The notes: generated from the letters alone by a model not told the origin. A DNA stretch of 64,000 nt from Leptolyngbya sp. PCC 7375 (GCF_000316115.1 NZ_JH993797.1:3582486-3646485), one strand, 5' to 3'; counted from the first letter of the stretch, positions 43,227 to 53,279 are shown. Translations and numbers: made by a program.

Positions 43227-43812
43227 CAATGACTTTATACCCATTGCAGCCCTTAATCAATATGCCTATTGCCCCCATCGCTGCTGGCGTATGTTCTGTG
43301 CAGGAGAGTTTATCGACAATCAATATACTCTCGAAGGTACCGGACTCCATGCCAGGGTCCACACCCTGGGCACAAACCACCGACAAGATACCTGGCAAGT
43401 TCGGGCCATCTGGTTAAAAAGCGATCGCTACGGCCTGATCGGTAAATCAGACCTGATTGAAGAAACCGACGGCCAGTTATACCCCATTGAATACAAACGG
43501 GGACAACGGGGAGATTTTGATAACGATGCCCTACAGGTCTGTGCCCAGGCCCTCTGCCTGGAAGACATGACGGGCAAACCTATTGCCCAAGGTTATGTGT
43601 ACTATGCCCACTCCCACCAGCGACAACTCGTACCGATTACGCCAGAGCTGAGAGCAGATGCGATCGCAACCATCCAGGCCGTCCGCACTCTTCTCACCAC
43701 CGGCACTATGCCCCTGCCTGTATATACCAAACGCTGCCGTGGCTGTAGCCTTTACCGTCAATGTTTGCCCCAGGCGAGTAATAAGGTAAACCGTTATCGA
43801 GAAAGCGCATAG
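43219..43812 (+). CDS. cas4: CRISPR adaptation nuclease Cas4
   Basis: A RecB-like nuclease with an iron-sulfur cluster that trims prespacers and selects PAM-proximal ends before integration. The ATG at 43219 gives 197 residues. An early Cys pair is in YAYCPHRCWRMF. The nuclease core is GKSDLIEETDG and PIEYKRGQRG, and the C-terminal cluster ligands are CRGCSLYRQC. Eight further codons are open upstream but overlap the small membrane protein gene and are not needed. The next gene, cas1, follows. Confidence 0.93.
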   Translation: MTDNDFIPIAALNQYAYCPHRCWRMFCAGEFIDNQYTLEGTGLHARVHTLGTNHRQDTWQVRAIWLKSDRYGLIGKSDLIEETDGQLYPIEYKRGQRGDFDNDALQVCAQALCLEDMTGKPIAQGYVYYAHSHQRQLVPITPELRADAIATIQAVRTLLTTGTMPLPVYTKRCRGCSLYRQCLPQASNKVNRYRESA

Positions 43813-43914
43813 GTTACATGGGTGCATGGGTGCATGGGAAAGTCGCATCCACTCATCCACTCATCCACTCATCCCCCCTACCCCTCACCCATCCACCCTC
43901 ATACCAAACCAACC

Positions 43915-44916
43915 ATGGGAACCGTCTACATCTCCACCGACGATGCATTTATTGGCAAAACTGACGAACGCCTAAAAGTACGAGCGCAAAAAGAAACTCT
44001 ATTGGATGTTCCCCTCATCAAGGTGGACGGCGTAGTTGTACTGGGCCGTGCGACGGTATCGCCTGCGGCCATTATGGAATTGTTAGAGCGCAAAATTCCC
44101 CTCAGCTTTATGACGGGAACGGGACGCTTCTTAGGACGTTTGGAGCCTGAACTCAACAAAAATATTTTTGTGCGCTCGGCCCAATGGCAAGCAGCTGGTG
44201 AAACACCTCGTTCTGTGCATGTTGTACAGGGGTTTATCCGTGGCAAACTCAAGAATTATCGCACCATGTTACTGCGGGCTCAGCGGGAAGGGACAACTAG
44301 CCTGCAATCAGGTATCACTCGTTTAGAGCAGGCAATTAAGCCGATTCATCAAACTTCTATCATCAATGCGCTGCGTGGGTTAGAAGGAGCAGGCAGTGCG
44401 GCTTATTTTGGACTCTTTGGTCGGTTACTTCGTAACGAGGCATTTACATTCAAAACGCGTAACCGTCGTCCGCCGACCGATCCGGTTAATGCATTGCTCA
44501 GCTTTGGTTATGCTTTGCTGCTCCATGATATTCAAGGTGCGATCAACATTGTTGGATTTGATCCCTACCTGGGTTATCTCCATACCCAGCGCTATGGTCG
44601 TCCGTCCTTAGCGCTTGATCTGATGGAAGAGTTTCGTCCGCTTGTGGTAGATGCCATGGTGCTATCGGCTATTAACCGTAAGGCCCTGATACTTGATGAT
44701 TTTTCTGATGAAGCGTTAAGCCATGCGGTTTCGCTCACTGATGAGGGCCGCCGTAAGTTTCTACGGCTTTATGAGCAAAAGAAACAATCAAAATTTAAGC
44801 ATCCGGTGATGGGGCGACAATGTACCTATCAAGAGGCGTTTGAAATCCAGGCCCGCCTGTTGGCCAAATATCTGATGGCCGAAACAGACCAATACCCCCC
44901 ACTCATTCTCAAATAA
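43915..44916 (+). CDS. cas1: CRISPR integrase Cas1
   Basis: The spacer integrase, 333 residues from the ATG at 43915 (MGTVYISTDDAFIGKTDERL). The frame is open upstream to 43822, but that part translates short tandem repeats (ccactcat and catgggtg units). Catalytic residues are visible as the Glu in GLEGAGSAAYF, the His in GYLHTQRYGRPSLALDL and the acidic group LMEEFRPLVVD. Its nearest type is the I-D/III-like Cas1 of cyanobacteria. With cas2, 47 bp downstream, and cas4 it forms the adaptation module. Confidence 0.95.
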   Translation: MGTVYISTDDAFIGKTDERLKVRAQKETLLDVPLIKVDGVVVLGRATVSPAAIMELLERKIPLSFMTGTGRFLGRLEPELNKNIFVRSAQWQAAGETPRSVHVVQGFIRGKLKNYRTMLLRAQREGTTSLQSGITRLEQAIKPIHQTSIINALRGLEGAGSAAYFGLFGRLLRNEAFTFKTRNRRPPTDPVNALLSFGYALLLHDIQGAINIVGFDPYLGYLHTQRYGRPSLALDLMEEFRPLVVDAMVLSAINRKALILDDFSDEALSHAVSLTDEGRRKFLRLYEQKKQSKFKHPVMGRQCTYQEAFEIQARLLAKYLMAETDQYPPLILK

Positions 44917-44963
44917 TTTAATCCCTTCACCCATCTACCCCCTCACCCATCCACCCCTTTTCT

Positions 44964-45236
44964 ATGCATGTTGTTGTGACCTACGACATTTCCGAAGATA
45001 AACGCCGCACCAAAATTCATAAGATTCTGACATCCTATGGTCAATGGATGCAGTTTAGTGTGTTTGAGTGTAGTCTTACAACAACTCAATACGCAAAGTT
45101 ACGCAATCGCCTGAATCAGCTGATTAAGCCTGAAGAAGATAGTATTCGGTTTTATTTTTTATGTGAGTGTTGTCAGAAAAAGGTTGAGCGTATTGGTGGA
45201 GAACCAGTGCGGGATGACACTGTATTTTTTGCTTAA
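44964..45236 (+). CDS. cas2: CRISPR adaptation protein Cas2
   Basis: A 90-residue ferredoxin-fold protein that bridges Cas1 dimers. It opens MHVVVTYDISEDKRRTKIHK, with the conserved Asp at position 8, followed by YGQWMQFSVFECSL. The adjacent array starts 267 bp downstream. The upstream spacer contains tcacccatccacccc, also seen before cas1. Confidence 0.95.
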   Translation: MHVVVTYDISEDKRRTKIHKILTSYGQWMQFSVFECSLTTTQYAKLRNRLNQLIKPEEDSIRFYFLCECCQKKVERIGGEPVRDDTVFFA

Positions 45237-45503
45237 TTTTTTGGTTAGAAACTTGCACGCGGATAGGTAGGTGTTTGAAGTGGCTGACGCTGAAATCTGT
45301 GGGATTGACTGATATGCAAAGGTTACAGTGATCTTTACAGGTTTAAGGGTTCGCGCAATGGCTGAAATGCTTGTATGGCTTAGGGTTATGCTTTTTTATT
45401 TGGCCTCTAGATGCTTCGGATTTGGTCAGCGATGCTATTATTTGGACAGTTCGCGCATTCGAACCTTGAAAACTAAATATTTCAAGGCTTTTCAAGGCCC
45501 GCC
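45237..45503 (+). promoter_or_regulatory. CRISPR leader
   Basis: The 267 bp between cas2 and the first repeat are the leader, on the side where repeats are uniform. It is moderately AT-rich, with runs such as ttttttatttgg near 45391. It should contain the promoter of the array and the Cas1-Cas2 docking site. The array end away from it has the degenerate repeat, which fixes the orientation. Confidence 0.8.
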
Positions 45504-47493
45504 GTCACAAAACCCTCCAAACCCTCTCAGGGATTGAAACAGAGCTTCATTTGGCTGGCTACGACATAATTGCTGACGTCACAAAACCCTCCAAACCCTC
45601 TCAGGGATTGAAACGCCAAGGATGTATGCGGGGGAGGTGACCTCGGATGTCACAAAACCCTCCAAACCCTCTCAGGGATTGAAACACATACTGCGGACTT
45701 CCCTAGCCAGCAGTACTGATCAGCGTCACAAAACCCTCCAAACCCTCTCAGGGATTGAAACAAATAGTCTTTTCCTTAGCAATGCGCCCAACTTAGTCAC
45801 AAAACCCTCCAAACCCTCTCAGGGATTGAAACTGGTAAACGTAAAGACTACGGATGAATTAAAAGAAGTCACAAAACCCTCCAAACCCTCTCAGGGATTG
45901 AAACCAGCAGTAGTCTTATCCCAAACCGGATCGCTACTAGTCACAAAACCCTCCAAACCCTCTCAGGGATTGAAACAAGAAGGCTGCAAACATTGACAAG
46001 CCCATCCGTGAGGTCACAAAACCCTCCAAACCCTCTCAGGGATTGAAACCAATAAAGAGATTTTGGGGATTACGGGCATTGAAGTCACAAAACCCTCCAA
46101 ACCCTCTCAGGGATTGAAACTCATCCATCTCGACCCCAACCGGCAGATAGTTGGGTCACAAAACCCTCCAAACCCTCTCAGGGATTGAAACAAGAATCCT
46201 TGGGGTAAGGACTGGTTAGTCAGTGTCAACGTCACAAAACCCTCCAAACCCTCTCAGGGATTGAAACAAACTGCACACGCTTTTATATGAAATTAGCGTT
46301 AGTCACAAAACCCTCCAAACCCTCTCAGGGATTGAAACAGGAAACAAATACCATTGCTGTAACCAATCCCAGGTCACAAAACCCTCCAAACCCTCTCAGG
46401 GATTGAAACCTTACAAGAAGCGGTAGGAAAAACCTCTATACCCGGTCACAAAACCCTCCAAACCCTCTCAGGGATTGAAACTCATCGTTAGGTGCATCGG
46501 GTAGAGGCATCCAATGTCACAAAACCCTCCAAACCCTCTCAGGGATTGAAACTCTGTATTCAAGGTGCTCTAATAGACGTGTTCATCGTCACAAAACCCT
46601 CCAAACCCTCTCAGGGATTGAAACAAGCACCCAGGCTTCGATCCGTAAGTCTTCGGTGGGTCACAAAACCCTCCAAACCCTCTCAGGGATTGAAACGTAT
46701 CAATGATCTTGATCCGCTCTATATTCATTTCGTCACAAAACCCTCCAAACCCTCTCAGGGATTGAAACTTCGAAGAGATGACTGTATTTGCTGATGTCGA
46801 TGGTCACAAAACCCTCCAAACCCTCTCAGGGATTGAAACAGGAAACCCTGAAACAGATGGGGAACGACGGAGTCCTAAGTCACAAAACCCTCCAAACCCT
46901 CTCAGGGATTGAAACATCCAAAGTCAACTGGCTGGATTTCAACCCATGAAGTCACAAAACCCTCCAAACCCTCTCAGGGATTGAAACTCCACTGAGATAG
47001 GGCAAGGCCAGTTGACGGTGGCTAGGTCACAAAACCCTCCAAACCCTCTCAGGGATTGAAACCTGATACGTACGCTTCACATCACTACTGATCCGGGTCA
47101 CAAAACCCTCCAAACCCTCTCAGGGATTGAAACTGATACAAGCCACTTATAAATCTACTAAACATGAGTCACAAAACCCTCCAAACCCTCTCAGGGATTG
47201 AAACCCCTCATTTGGCCTATATCACGATGCCAGAGCGGGTCGTCACAAAACCCTCCAAACCCTCTCAGGGATTGAAACTAGAGTTTTCCGAAGACAAAAA
47301 AGATTTCATACTCTGTCACAAAACCCTCCAAACCCTCTCAGGGATTGAAACTTTTATTAAGCTACAGTTGGGGTTGATCAACTTTCGTCACAAAACCCTC
47401 CAAACCCTCTCAGGGATTGAAACAAAAGAGTGAGATCGCACTCCGTGGACGAACAAGTCACAAAACCCTCCAAACCCTCTCAGAGAAAAATAC
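45504..47493 (+). CRISPR. CRISPR array, 28 repeats and 27 spacers
   Basis: The 37-bp repeat begins gtcacaaaaccctccaaacc and ends ctcagggattgaaac. The first is at 45504-45540. All 27 full repeats look identical. The 28th, from 47457, matches for 27 bp (to 47483) and then diverges. Spacers are 33-39 bp, most often 34 or 35. The repeat includes ccct-ctc-aggg, a small stem, and the ATTGAAAC 3' handle typical of cyanobacterial type I-D and III arrays. It is read in the same direction as the cas genes. The open frames through the array arise because repeat plus spacer is often a multiple of three, and are not genes. Confidence 0.98.
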
Positions 47494-50400
47494 TAATCAA
47501 ACCCATCAATTGGAGCGAAGCCTTGACGTTGAATATTTTCTGTCACTACGCGAGGCTCCATAAATTGAAGAAGATAATCAGCACCTCCAGCTTTTGAACC
47601 AACACCAGAGAGCTTAAAACCACCAAAAGGCTGGCGAGCAACAATGGCACCCGTAATCCCCCGATTAATATAGAGATTACCAACGTCAAAGGTAGTTTGA
47701 ACTTGTTCTATATGGGCAGGGGTACGAGAATAGAGACCACCCGTGAGGGCATAGTCAGTATTGTTAGCAATAGTCAGCGCTTCTTCAAACGTTTTCGCCG
47801 AGATAACAGCAACGACAGGGCCAAAGATTTCTTGTTGAGCAATCTGCGCATCGGGAGAAACATTGATAAAAATAGTAGGACCAATAAAGTAACCAAAATT
47901 AGGAGATTCGATTGAGAGAGCCAAATCACCTTCTCTTCTACCAATCTCAATAAATTCCTGAATTCGTTGCTGGGATACGGCATCAATCACCGGACCCACC
48001 TTAGTATCAGGATAATCTGCTGCTCCTACATTAAGAGAACGAGTAGCCTCAACCAGACGCTGAACAAACGTCTCATAGATAGCCTCTAAAACAATCACCC
48101 GTGAGCAAGCAGAACATTTTTGACCGCTGTAGCCAAAGGCAGACTGCACCACACCTTGCACCGCTTGATCCAGGTCGGCACTAGAATCGACAATAATGGC
48201 GTTTTTGCCCCCCATTTCAGCAATGACTCGTTTGAGATGCTGCTGGCCAGGTTTCAGCTGAGCAGCATCTGCATAAATACGACAACCCACCTCCCTAGAC
48301 CCCGTAAATGCAATCAGGTGAATGTCGGGATGTTGAACGAGATGAGCCCCTACGGTCGAGCCTTTAGCAAATAACAGTTGGAAAACACCCGGAGGGAAAC
48401 CGGCTGCGATTAAAATCTCAGCTAGTTTAGCAGCAATAATTGCGGAATTTTCAGCAGGTTTGAGCAGGGTGCAATTGCCAGTGACAAGGGCAGCGACGGT
48501 CATGCCAGTTGCGATCGCAAGCGGAAAATTCCACGGCGAAATCACCAGCGCAATCCCCCTTGGGAAATAGCGATACCGATTTGTTTCCCCAGGCAGATCA
48601 GCTACTTTACCCTGCTCCAGCCGCTCCATCTCATCGGCATAATAATGACAGAAATCGATCGCTTCTGACACTTCCGCATCCGCCTCTCGCAACGGTTTAC
48701 CGACCTCTAAAACAATCCAGGCAGCCAATTCTGCACGGCGAGCTGCCATCAATTCACCGGCACGATGCAGACAGGTGATTCGTTCTGAAGCTGGGGTATG
48801 TCGCCAGCTGGCAAAGGCAGCCTTAGCAGCGGCAACAGCCATATCCGCCTGGTTCGTATCCAGCAAGCCAATCTGACCCACAATCTCGACAGGATTTGAA
48901 GGATTAACCGACGGCACCAGGGTTTCTGTCGGTAGGTATTGCCCATTAACCCAAGACCAATGGGTTTGGCCCAACTGATTACGGACCTGAGTTAGTGCCT
49001 GCTGGGCCGTTTGTCTGGCCAATCGCTGCGCATAGTCAGTATCGGGAGCATTGGCAAATTGTTCCACAGGGACAGGTTCAGCAGGGTGCACATCGACTTC
49101 GGCAAAGGTGGGTTTAGCCAGGAGATCTTCTGTCGGTGTTGCGTCTAACCTTTGCCGCAGGAATGAGGTATTGGCGGTGTTCTCCAGCAGGCGACGAATC
49201 AGGTAGGCCATGCCAGGGATGAGTTTACCGTAGGGGCAATAGACACGGACACGATAGTCGTGATTCGTGAGAGCAACAGCGAGTTTATCGGCCATGCCAT
49301 AAAGAACTTGCAGCTCAATGCGGCGTTTGGGAATTTGCAGGGCGTCGGCGATGGCAATGGCGTGGGCTTGCGATCGCACATTATGGCTACCAATCGCGGC
49401 ATACACTACCGGATGATTTTCCAACAGTAGCTGAGTCATCCGTTCAAAATTGGCATCGGTCGAAACTTTATGACGATAAACCGGCGGTGCCCAGCCATGT
49501 TGAATAGCCTTGATCATCTCCTGGTCCCAGTAGGCTCCTTTGATAAGCCTGACAGTGAGGGGAGTACCGCGCTCAGCCACCCACTGAATAATCTCTTTTA
49601 AGTCTTGATAACTGTCTCTCAAATAAGCCTGTTGGGTAATCCCAATATCGCTACGCTGACGAAATTCATCTTCCATCAACACATCTTTCAGAATTGCCAG
49701 GGTAAGATCTTTGTAGACATATTGTTCCATATCAAAATGGATCGCAACACCGAGTTCTGCCGCTTTACGCAACAATTTTCGTATCCGCTCACTAACCTTG
49801 GCCTGCGTGCCAACAGGATCTAAAGGATCAAACTGGGAATAAAAGGCCGTTAGTTTTACTGAAACTTGAGCATTGGGTAGGCGTTCCCTTCGACTTCGCT
49901 CAGGGGACACCTGCTGATTAGGAAAGCGTGCAGCCAGTTGTTCCAGTAACAACAAATAACGATTGAGATAATCTTCGGCTTCTGTTTCAGTAATAACGGC
50001 TTCACCCAATAGATCAAGGGTAAAGGTGAGATTTTGTTTTTCAAGGTGCTTTAAACTCTTAAAAACTTGATCGATCGTCTCACCTGCAATATATTTTTTG
50101 GCCAGTGTGGCGACTGTTGTAGAAAATGTGGTGGCCGCCAGGTGACCAGGCACTGAATCGGGGTGGGTAAAGTTGAGCAGTGCCTTCAGAGGGGCGGGTA
50201 GCTCAACGGTGTCTTGACCTAGATAATCGCGAATGTGACGGGCGATTGTGGTTTTATCGGAGAGCCCAGGGAGACAATCGATCAGGCGGAATAGCTGGAC
50301 GCGCAGGCCGGGGTTAGCCATGGCAAAACCGAGGAGCTGATCGTGGAGTTGGATGCGAACTGACCAGTCAGCGCTTACGCTATCGCGAATTTGCCCGAGC

Positions 50401-50510
50401 CAGCCCTGGCGCTCTTTAGTCTGGGCAAGCAGCTCTTTGGCAATGATTTGGGTGGCGGTTTCGTAGGCAGGCGCAGCGGTGGGTGTGGTGGGTGTACCTT
50501 GGACGACCAT
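47493..50510 (-). CDS. putA: Bifunctional proline dehydrogenase / glutamate-semialdehyde dehydrogenase
   Basis: Oxidises proline to glutamate in two steps, 1,005 residues. The FAD-binding proline dehydrogenase barrel covers residues about 120-460 (LTVRLIKGAYWDQE, RRIELQVLYGMADKL). The NAD-dependent aldehyde dehydrogenase follows from about 520, with VISPWNFPLAIATG, IAFTGSREVG, EMGGKNAIIVD and the catalytic Cys in GYSGQKCSAC. There is no N-terminal ribbon-helix-helix domain, so it is a non-regulatory PutA. A short insert, SPERSRRERLPN near residue 203, is encoded by a widespread dispersed repeat (cccttcgacttcgctcaggg, 49886-49905). The stop codon is within 10 bp of the degenerate final CRISPR repeat. 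Confidence 0.95.
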   Translation of the reverse strand: MVVQGTPTTPTAAPAYETATQIIAKELLAQTKERQGWLGQIRDSVSADWSVRIQLHDQLLGFAMANPGLRVQLFRLIDCLPGLSDKTTIARHIRDYLGQDTVELPAPLKALLNFTHPDSVPGHLAATTFSTTVATLAKKYIAGETIDQVFKSLKHLEKQNLTFTLDLLGEAVITETEAEDYLNRYLLLLEQLAARFPNQQVSPERSRRERLPNAQVSVKLTAFYSQFDPLDPVGTQAKVSERIRKLLRKAAELGVAIHFDMEQYVYKDLTLAILKDVLMEDEFRQRSDIGITQQAYLRDSYQDLKEIIQWVAERGTPLTVRLIKGAYWDQEMIKAIQHGWAPPVYRHKVSTDANFERMTQLLLENHPVVYAAIGSHNVRSQAHAIAIADALQIPKRRIELQVLYGMADKLAVALTNHDYRVRVYCPYGKLIPGMAYLIRRLLENTANTSFLRQRLDATPTEDLLAKPTFAEVDVHPAEPVPVEQFANAPDTDYAQRLARQTAQQALTQVRNQLGQTHWSWVNGQYLPTETLVPSVNPSNPVEIVGQIGLLDTNQADMAVAAAKAAFASWRHTPASERITCLHRAGELMAARRAELAAWIVLEVGKPLREADAEVSEAIDFCHYYADEMERLEQGKVADLPGETNRYRYFPRGIALVISPWNFPLAIATGMTVAALVTGNCTLLKPAENSAIIAAKLAEILIAAGFPPGVFQLLFAKGSTVGAHLVQHPDIHLIAFTGSREVGCRIYADAAQLKPGQQHLKRVIAEMGGKNAIIVDSSADLDQAVQGVVQSAFGYSGQKCSACSRVIVLEAIYETFVQRLVEATRSLNVGAADYPDTKVGPVIDAVSQQRIQEFIEIGRREGDLALSIESPNFGYFIGPTIFINVSPDAQIAQQEIFGPVVAVISAKTFEEALTIANNTDYALTGGLYSRTPAHIEQVQTTFDVGNLYINRGITGAIVARQPFGGFKLSGVGSKAGGADYLLQFMEPRVVTENIQRQGFAPIDGFD

Positions 50511-50624
50511 GGGGTTGACCTCCGATTGTGCGAGTGCCTACTTCCCATTGTGTTCACTAGCTAAAGTTTTGTTTGTAATTTCTGCGTCTTTGTTGCAAAC
50601 GGATAGTTTTGTTTACAGTAACCT

Positions 50625-50973
50625 CTACAATTCAGCCGCCTGGAAAATATCATCCGTCATCAGCTCCAACTCAGGGAAAACAGATGAGGATAATGACTTT
50701 CCTGCCACTAGTCTCTCTAGCTGATACTCTCCATCCACTAACCGACAGATCGTAATAGTTGGCTGTTTAGGCTGACCAATATAGCGCACAGCCCCTAAAG
50801 CACAAAAATCTACAATCCAATATTCCGAAATTCCCATGGCTTCGTATTCTACTAACTTGTGGGCATAGTCATCACGCCAATTGGTGATGCAGTTCATAGG
50901 GTTTGCCATCGTTAGGAACCCATTGAATGAAATCGTCAAATGTCATCCGAGTAGAATCAGCTGACTGGACCAT
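50625..50973 (-). pseudogene. Uma2-type gene, broken by deletion and frameshift
   Basis: The start (ATG at 50973) encodes MVQSADSTRMTFDDFIQWVP and reaches NDGKPYEL, a normal Uma2 N-terminus. It then jumps to NWRDDYAHKLVEYEAMGISE and YWIVDF, the C-terminal core, in another frame. Roughly the middle third of the gene is gone, including the acidic active-site region. The C-terminal part (50625-50939) is still open from another ATG but cannot form the fold. Confidence 0.7.
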
Positions 50974-51407
50974 GGAGTGCTCATCAATTGCGAATATATG
51001 CTAGCTCAGCCTAGAAATAGTTATTGTGGTGACGTAACGAAAATTTCAAACAGTAGGTCGGGTTGAATTTATGAAACCCGACTTGCCAGAATACCCGAAT
51101 GTAAATGGATGAAAATCCATGGTGTGAATTTATGCGATCGCAATTTACCGTTAACGATTGCGATCGCGATATCAATTGGCGAAATTGGGTTTCGCAGGCT
51201 CAACGCCAACCTACAGATTCTGGCAATGTATACAGATATAACGGCCCCTCAGACGCCCACTTGACTCAGCGATCTGGGGCTGATGACCTACACAATAAGC
51301 AACGAACTCCAGTTGTTTTTCGCACCCAAAAAATTAGCTGCGCGAGATGGTAGCGCCAACACCACCACTCCGCTACCCCACCAATTGCTACGACCAGATG
51401 TAATCAC
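50974..51407. other. Intergenic region with repeat palindromes
   Basis: No credible gene lies here. gtaggtcgggttgaattt near 51052 and the inverse text tcaacgccaacctac near 51208 are the two halves of a common dispersed cyanobacterial repeat. Two HIP1-related sites (gcgatcgc) occur near 51135 and 51162. An 82-codon plus-strand frame (51105-51353) is translation of these repeats. Confidence 0.45.
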
Positions 51408-51956
51408 TCACACCGCACCATACACCCCATAGGCAACAATCTTCTCTCTCAACCGTTGCGCCAACCACGCATTCGCCTCCCCCAACGCCTCCAAAATCAT
51501 CTCTGCCTCAACTCCATACCGCCGAATCTTTCCCTGCCTCCAATGCTGCGGCGGTTTCTGCAAATTACTAATGCGATCCGCCAGTTTCACCATCCATACC
51601 ACCTCAGGCTGCTGCCGAATCCGCTGTAAACTATCCGCCATCTGCTGATCTTTCGGCAACGCCGCATCCTTACTCAAGGCCAATACCCCAGCCGCCACCT
51701 CTGGCCCAAACTCAGCCACCAGCACCCCATAGGTCACCGTCGTATCCTCAATCGTGTCGTGTAACAGTGCACACTGCACCGCTAAATCCGGCTGCTGCAC
51801 CGTCGGTGTCGCCGCAATGGCCCGCATCACCTCCATGGCCACATTTCCCAAATGGTTAATGTACGGTCGCTCCGTCCCCGGCACCCGCTGCCCCCTATGG
51901 GCATCCGCCGCAAAATTCCACGCCTTGGTATACATCTCCGGAGTCCATAGGGTCAT
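51408..51956 (-). CDS. HD-domain phosphohydrolase, SpoT/MESH1-like
   Basis: A stand-alone HD hydrolase of about 182 residues from the ATG at 51956 (MTLWTPEMYTKAWNFAADAH). The metal-site signature is HRGQRVPGTERPYINHLGNV, then ALLHDTIEDTTVTY (HD), and LADRISNLQKPP. This set is typical of the hydrolase domain of SpoT and its small homologues, which break down ppGpp or related nucleotides. No synthetase or TGS domain is attached. Substrate is inferred only. The frame's upstream extension to 52001 overlaps the divergent gene's promoter. Confidence 0.87.
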   Translation of the reverse strand: MTLWTPEMYTKAWNFAADAHRGQRVPGTERPYINHLGNVAMEVMRAIAATPTVQQPDLAVQCALLHDTIEDTTVTYGVLVAEFGPEVAAGVLALSKDAALPKDQQMADSLQRIRQQPEVVWMVKLADRISNLQKPPQHWRQGKIRRYGVEAEMILEALGEANAWLAQRLREKIVAYGVYGAV

Positions 51957-52055
51957 TACAAAACACCCACAATACAAATAAAGTTGATAGGCTCGGGGCA
52001 CACTACCTACAGACTAGTTACAACACAAGTATTCTCCATTGAGGAAACTACCATA

Positions 52056-53279
52056 GTGCCCCCCATAACTCAGCGTGTATCTTCTTTATCATTACTTGCC
52101 TTGGTCCTGGCTATGCTGATGGCAACACCAGCGGTCTCCCAAACCACCCTGCGCATTATGGCTGCCAACACGAGCAGTGGCAATCGCCAATCGTACGATC
52201 CAGGCGAAGGTACTCGCATCTTTCAAGGATTAACACCCGACATTGTTTTAATCCAAGAATTTAACATTGGCAATAACTCTGATAGCGATATTGCAGCCTG
52301 GGTTAAAAGCACCTTTGGAGATGAGTTCTCTTATTACAGAGAAGACGATGCCCAAATCCCTAACGGTGTCATCAGCCGCTATCCCATCCTTGACTCGGGG
52401 GAATGGGATGACCCCGCCGTCAGCAACCGTGACTTTGCCTGGGCCAAGATTGATCTGCCGGGGGACCAGGATCTATGGGCCATCAGCGTTCACTTTCTCA
52501 CCCGGAGTGCGAATACACGCAATATTCAAGCCAATGCTTTAATCGAGTTTGTTGAAGATAATGTGCCTAACGAAGACTTATTGGTCATTGGTGGAGATTT
52601 AAATACTCGCAATATCACAGAAACCGCATTACGAACTCTAGGAACGGTGGTCAATACTCGCCCTCCCTATCCTGTGGATCAAACTGGGGATGGCGATACC
52701 AATGCCAGTCGTCGTCGTCCCTATGATTGGGTTTTTGCCGATGTTGATTTGCAAGAATATGAAGTGCCCGTCGCCATTGGAGAGAATACATTTTCTAATG
52801 GCCTAGTATTTGACAGCCGCGTTTATTCTCCCCTATCAGATGTCGAACCTGTTCGTCGCAACGACAGCGGTGCTCGCAACATGCAACATATGGCTGTCAT
52901 CAGAGACTTTGTGATTGCTGAAGAGACCGGTATCGCGCCTCCTCTGATGAGCTGCCAACCAATCACAGGCAGAGTTAGCAACGATGAATGGCAACATTAT
53001 TATATTGATGTACCTGATGGGACAGCTCAACTGGAGTTGCAAATGCTCGGCACTGACGCAGCAGCAGCGGGTGATGTGGACCTGTATTTGCGGAAAGACG
53101 ACAAACCCACCCTGGGTAGATATGACTTTCGTCCCTGGTTAAATGGTAGCGACGAAACGATTACCGTAAGCAGTCAGACTCGGCCAGCATTGAGCAGTGG
53201 CCTTTGGTATGTCGGCACCTATGGTTATTGGGGTGGAGAGTATTCGCTAACGGCAATCGTCGATAGTTGCGAGGAGTAA
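52056..53279 (+). CDS. Secreted endonuclease/exonuclease/phosphatase-family protein with PPC domain
   Basis: The GTG at 52056, 10 bases after gagg, gives about 407 residues. A signal peptide follows (SLSLLALVLAMLMATPAVSQ), so the protein is exported. The catalytic domain has the family's acidic and His residues: QEFNIG, GGDLNTRN and HMAVIRDF. From about residue 295 there is a pre-peptidase C-terminal type domain (SNDEWQHYYIDVPDGTAQLE ... GLWYVGTYGYWGGEYSL). The substrate could be nucleic acid, phospholipid or a sugar phosphate. The longer frame starting at 51984 is open, but the signal peptide fits better with the GTG. Confidence 0.82.
   Translation: MPPITQRVSSLSLLALVLAMLMATPAVSQTTLRIMAANTSSGNRQSYDPGEGTRIFQGLTPDIVLIQEFNIGNNSDSDIAAWVKSTFGDEFSYYREDDAQIPNGVISRYPILDSGEWDDPAVSNRDFAWAKIDLPGDQDLWAISVHFLTRSANTRNIQANALIEFVEDNVPNEDLLVIGGDLNTRNITETALRTLGTVVNTRPPYPVDQTGDGDTNASRRRPYDWVFADVDLQEYEVPVAIGENTFSNGLVFDSRVYSPLSDVEPVRRNDSGARNMQHMAVIRDFVIAEETGIAPPLMSCQPITGRVSNDEWQHYYIDVPDGTAQLELQMLGTDAAAAGDVDLYLRKDDKPTLGRYDFRPWLNGSDETITVSSQTRPALSSGLWYVGTYGYWGGEYSLTAIVDSCEE

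Noticed and set aside
45622..47433. Open frames through the CRISPR array (124, 100 and 89 codons)
   Set aside because: The period of repeat plus spacer is often a multiple of three, so the repeat is translated again and again; they are not genes.
51105..51353. 82-codon frame
   Set aside because: It translates HIP1 sites and a dispersed palindromic repeat.
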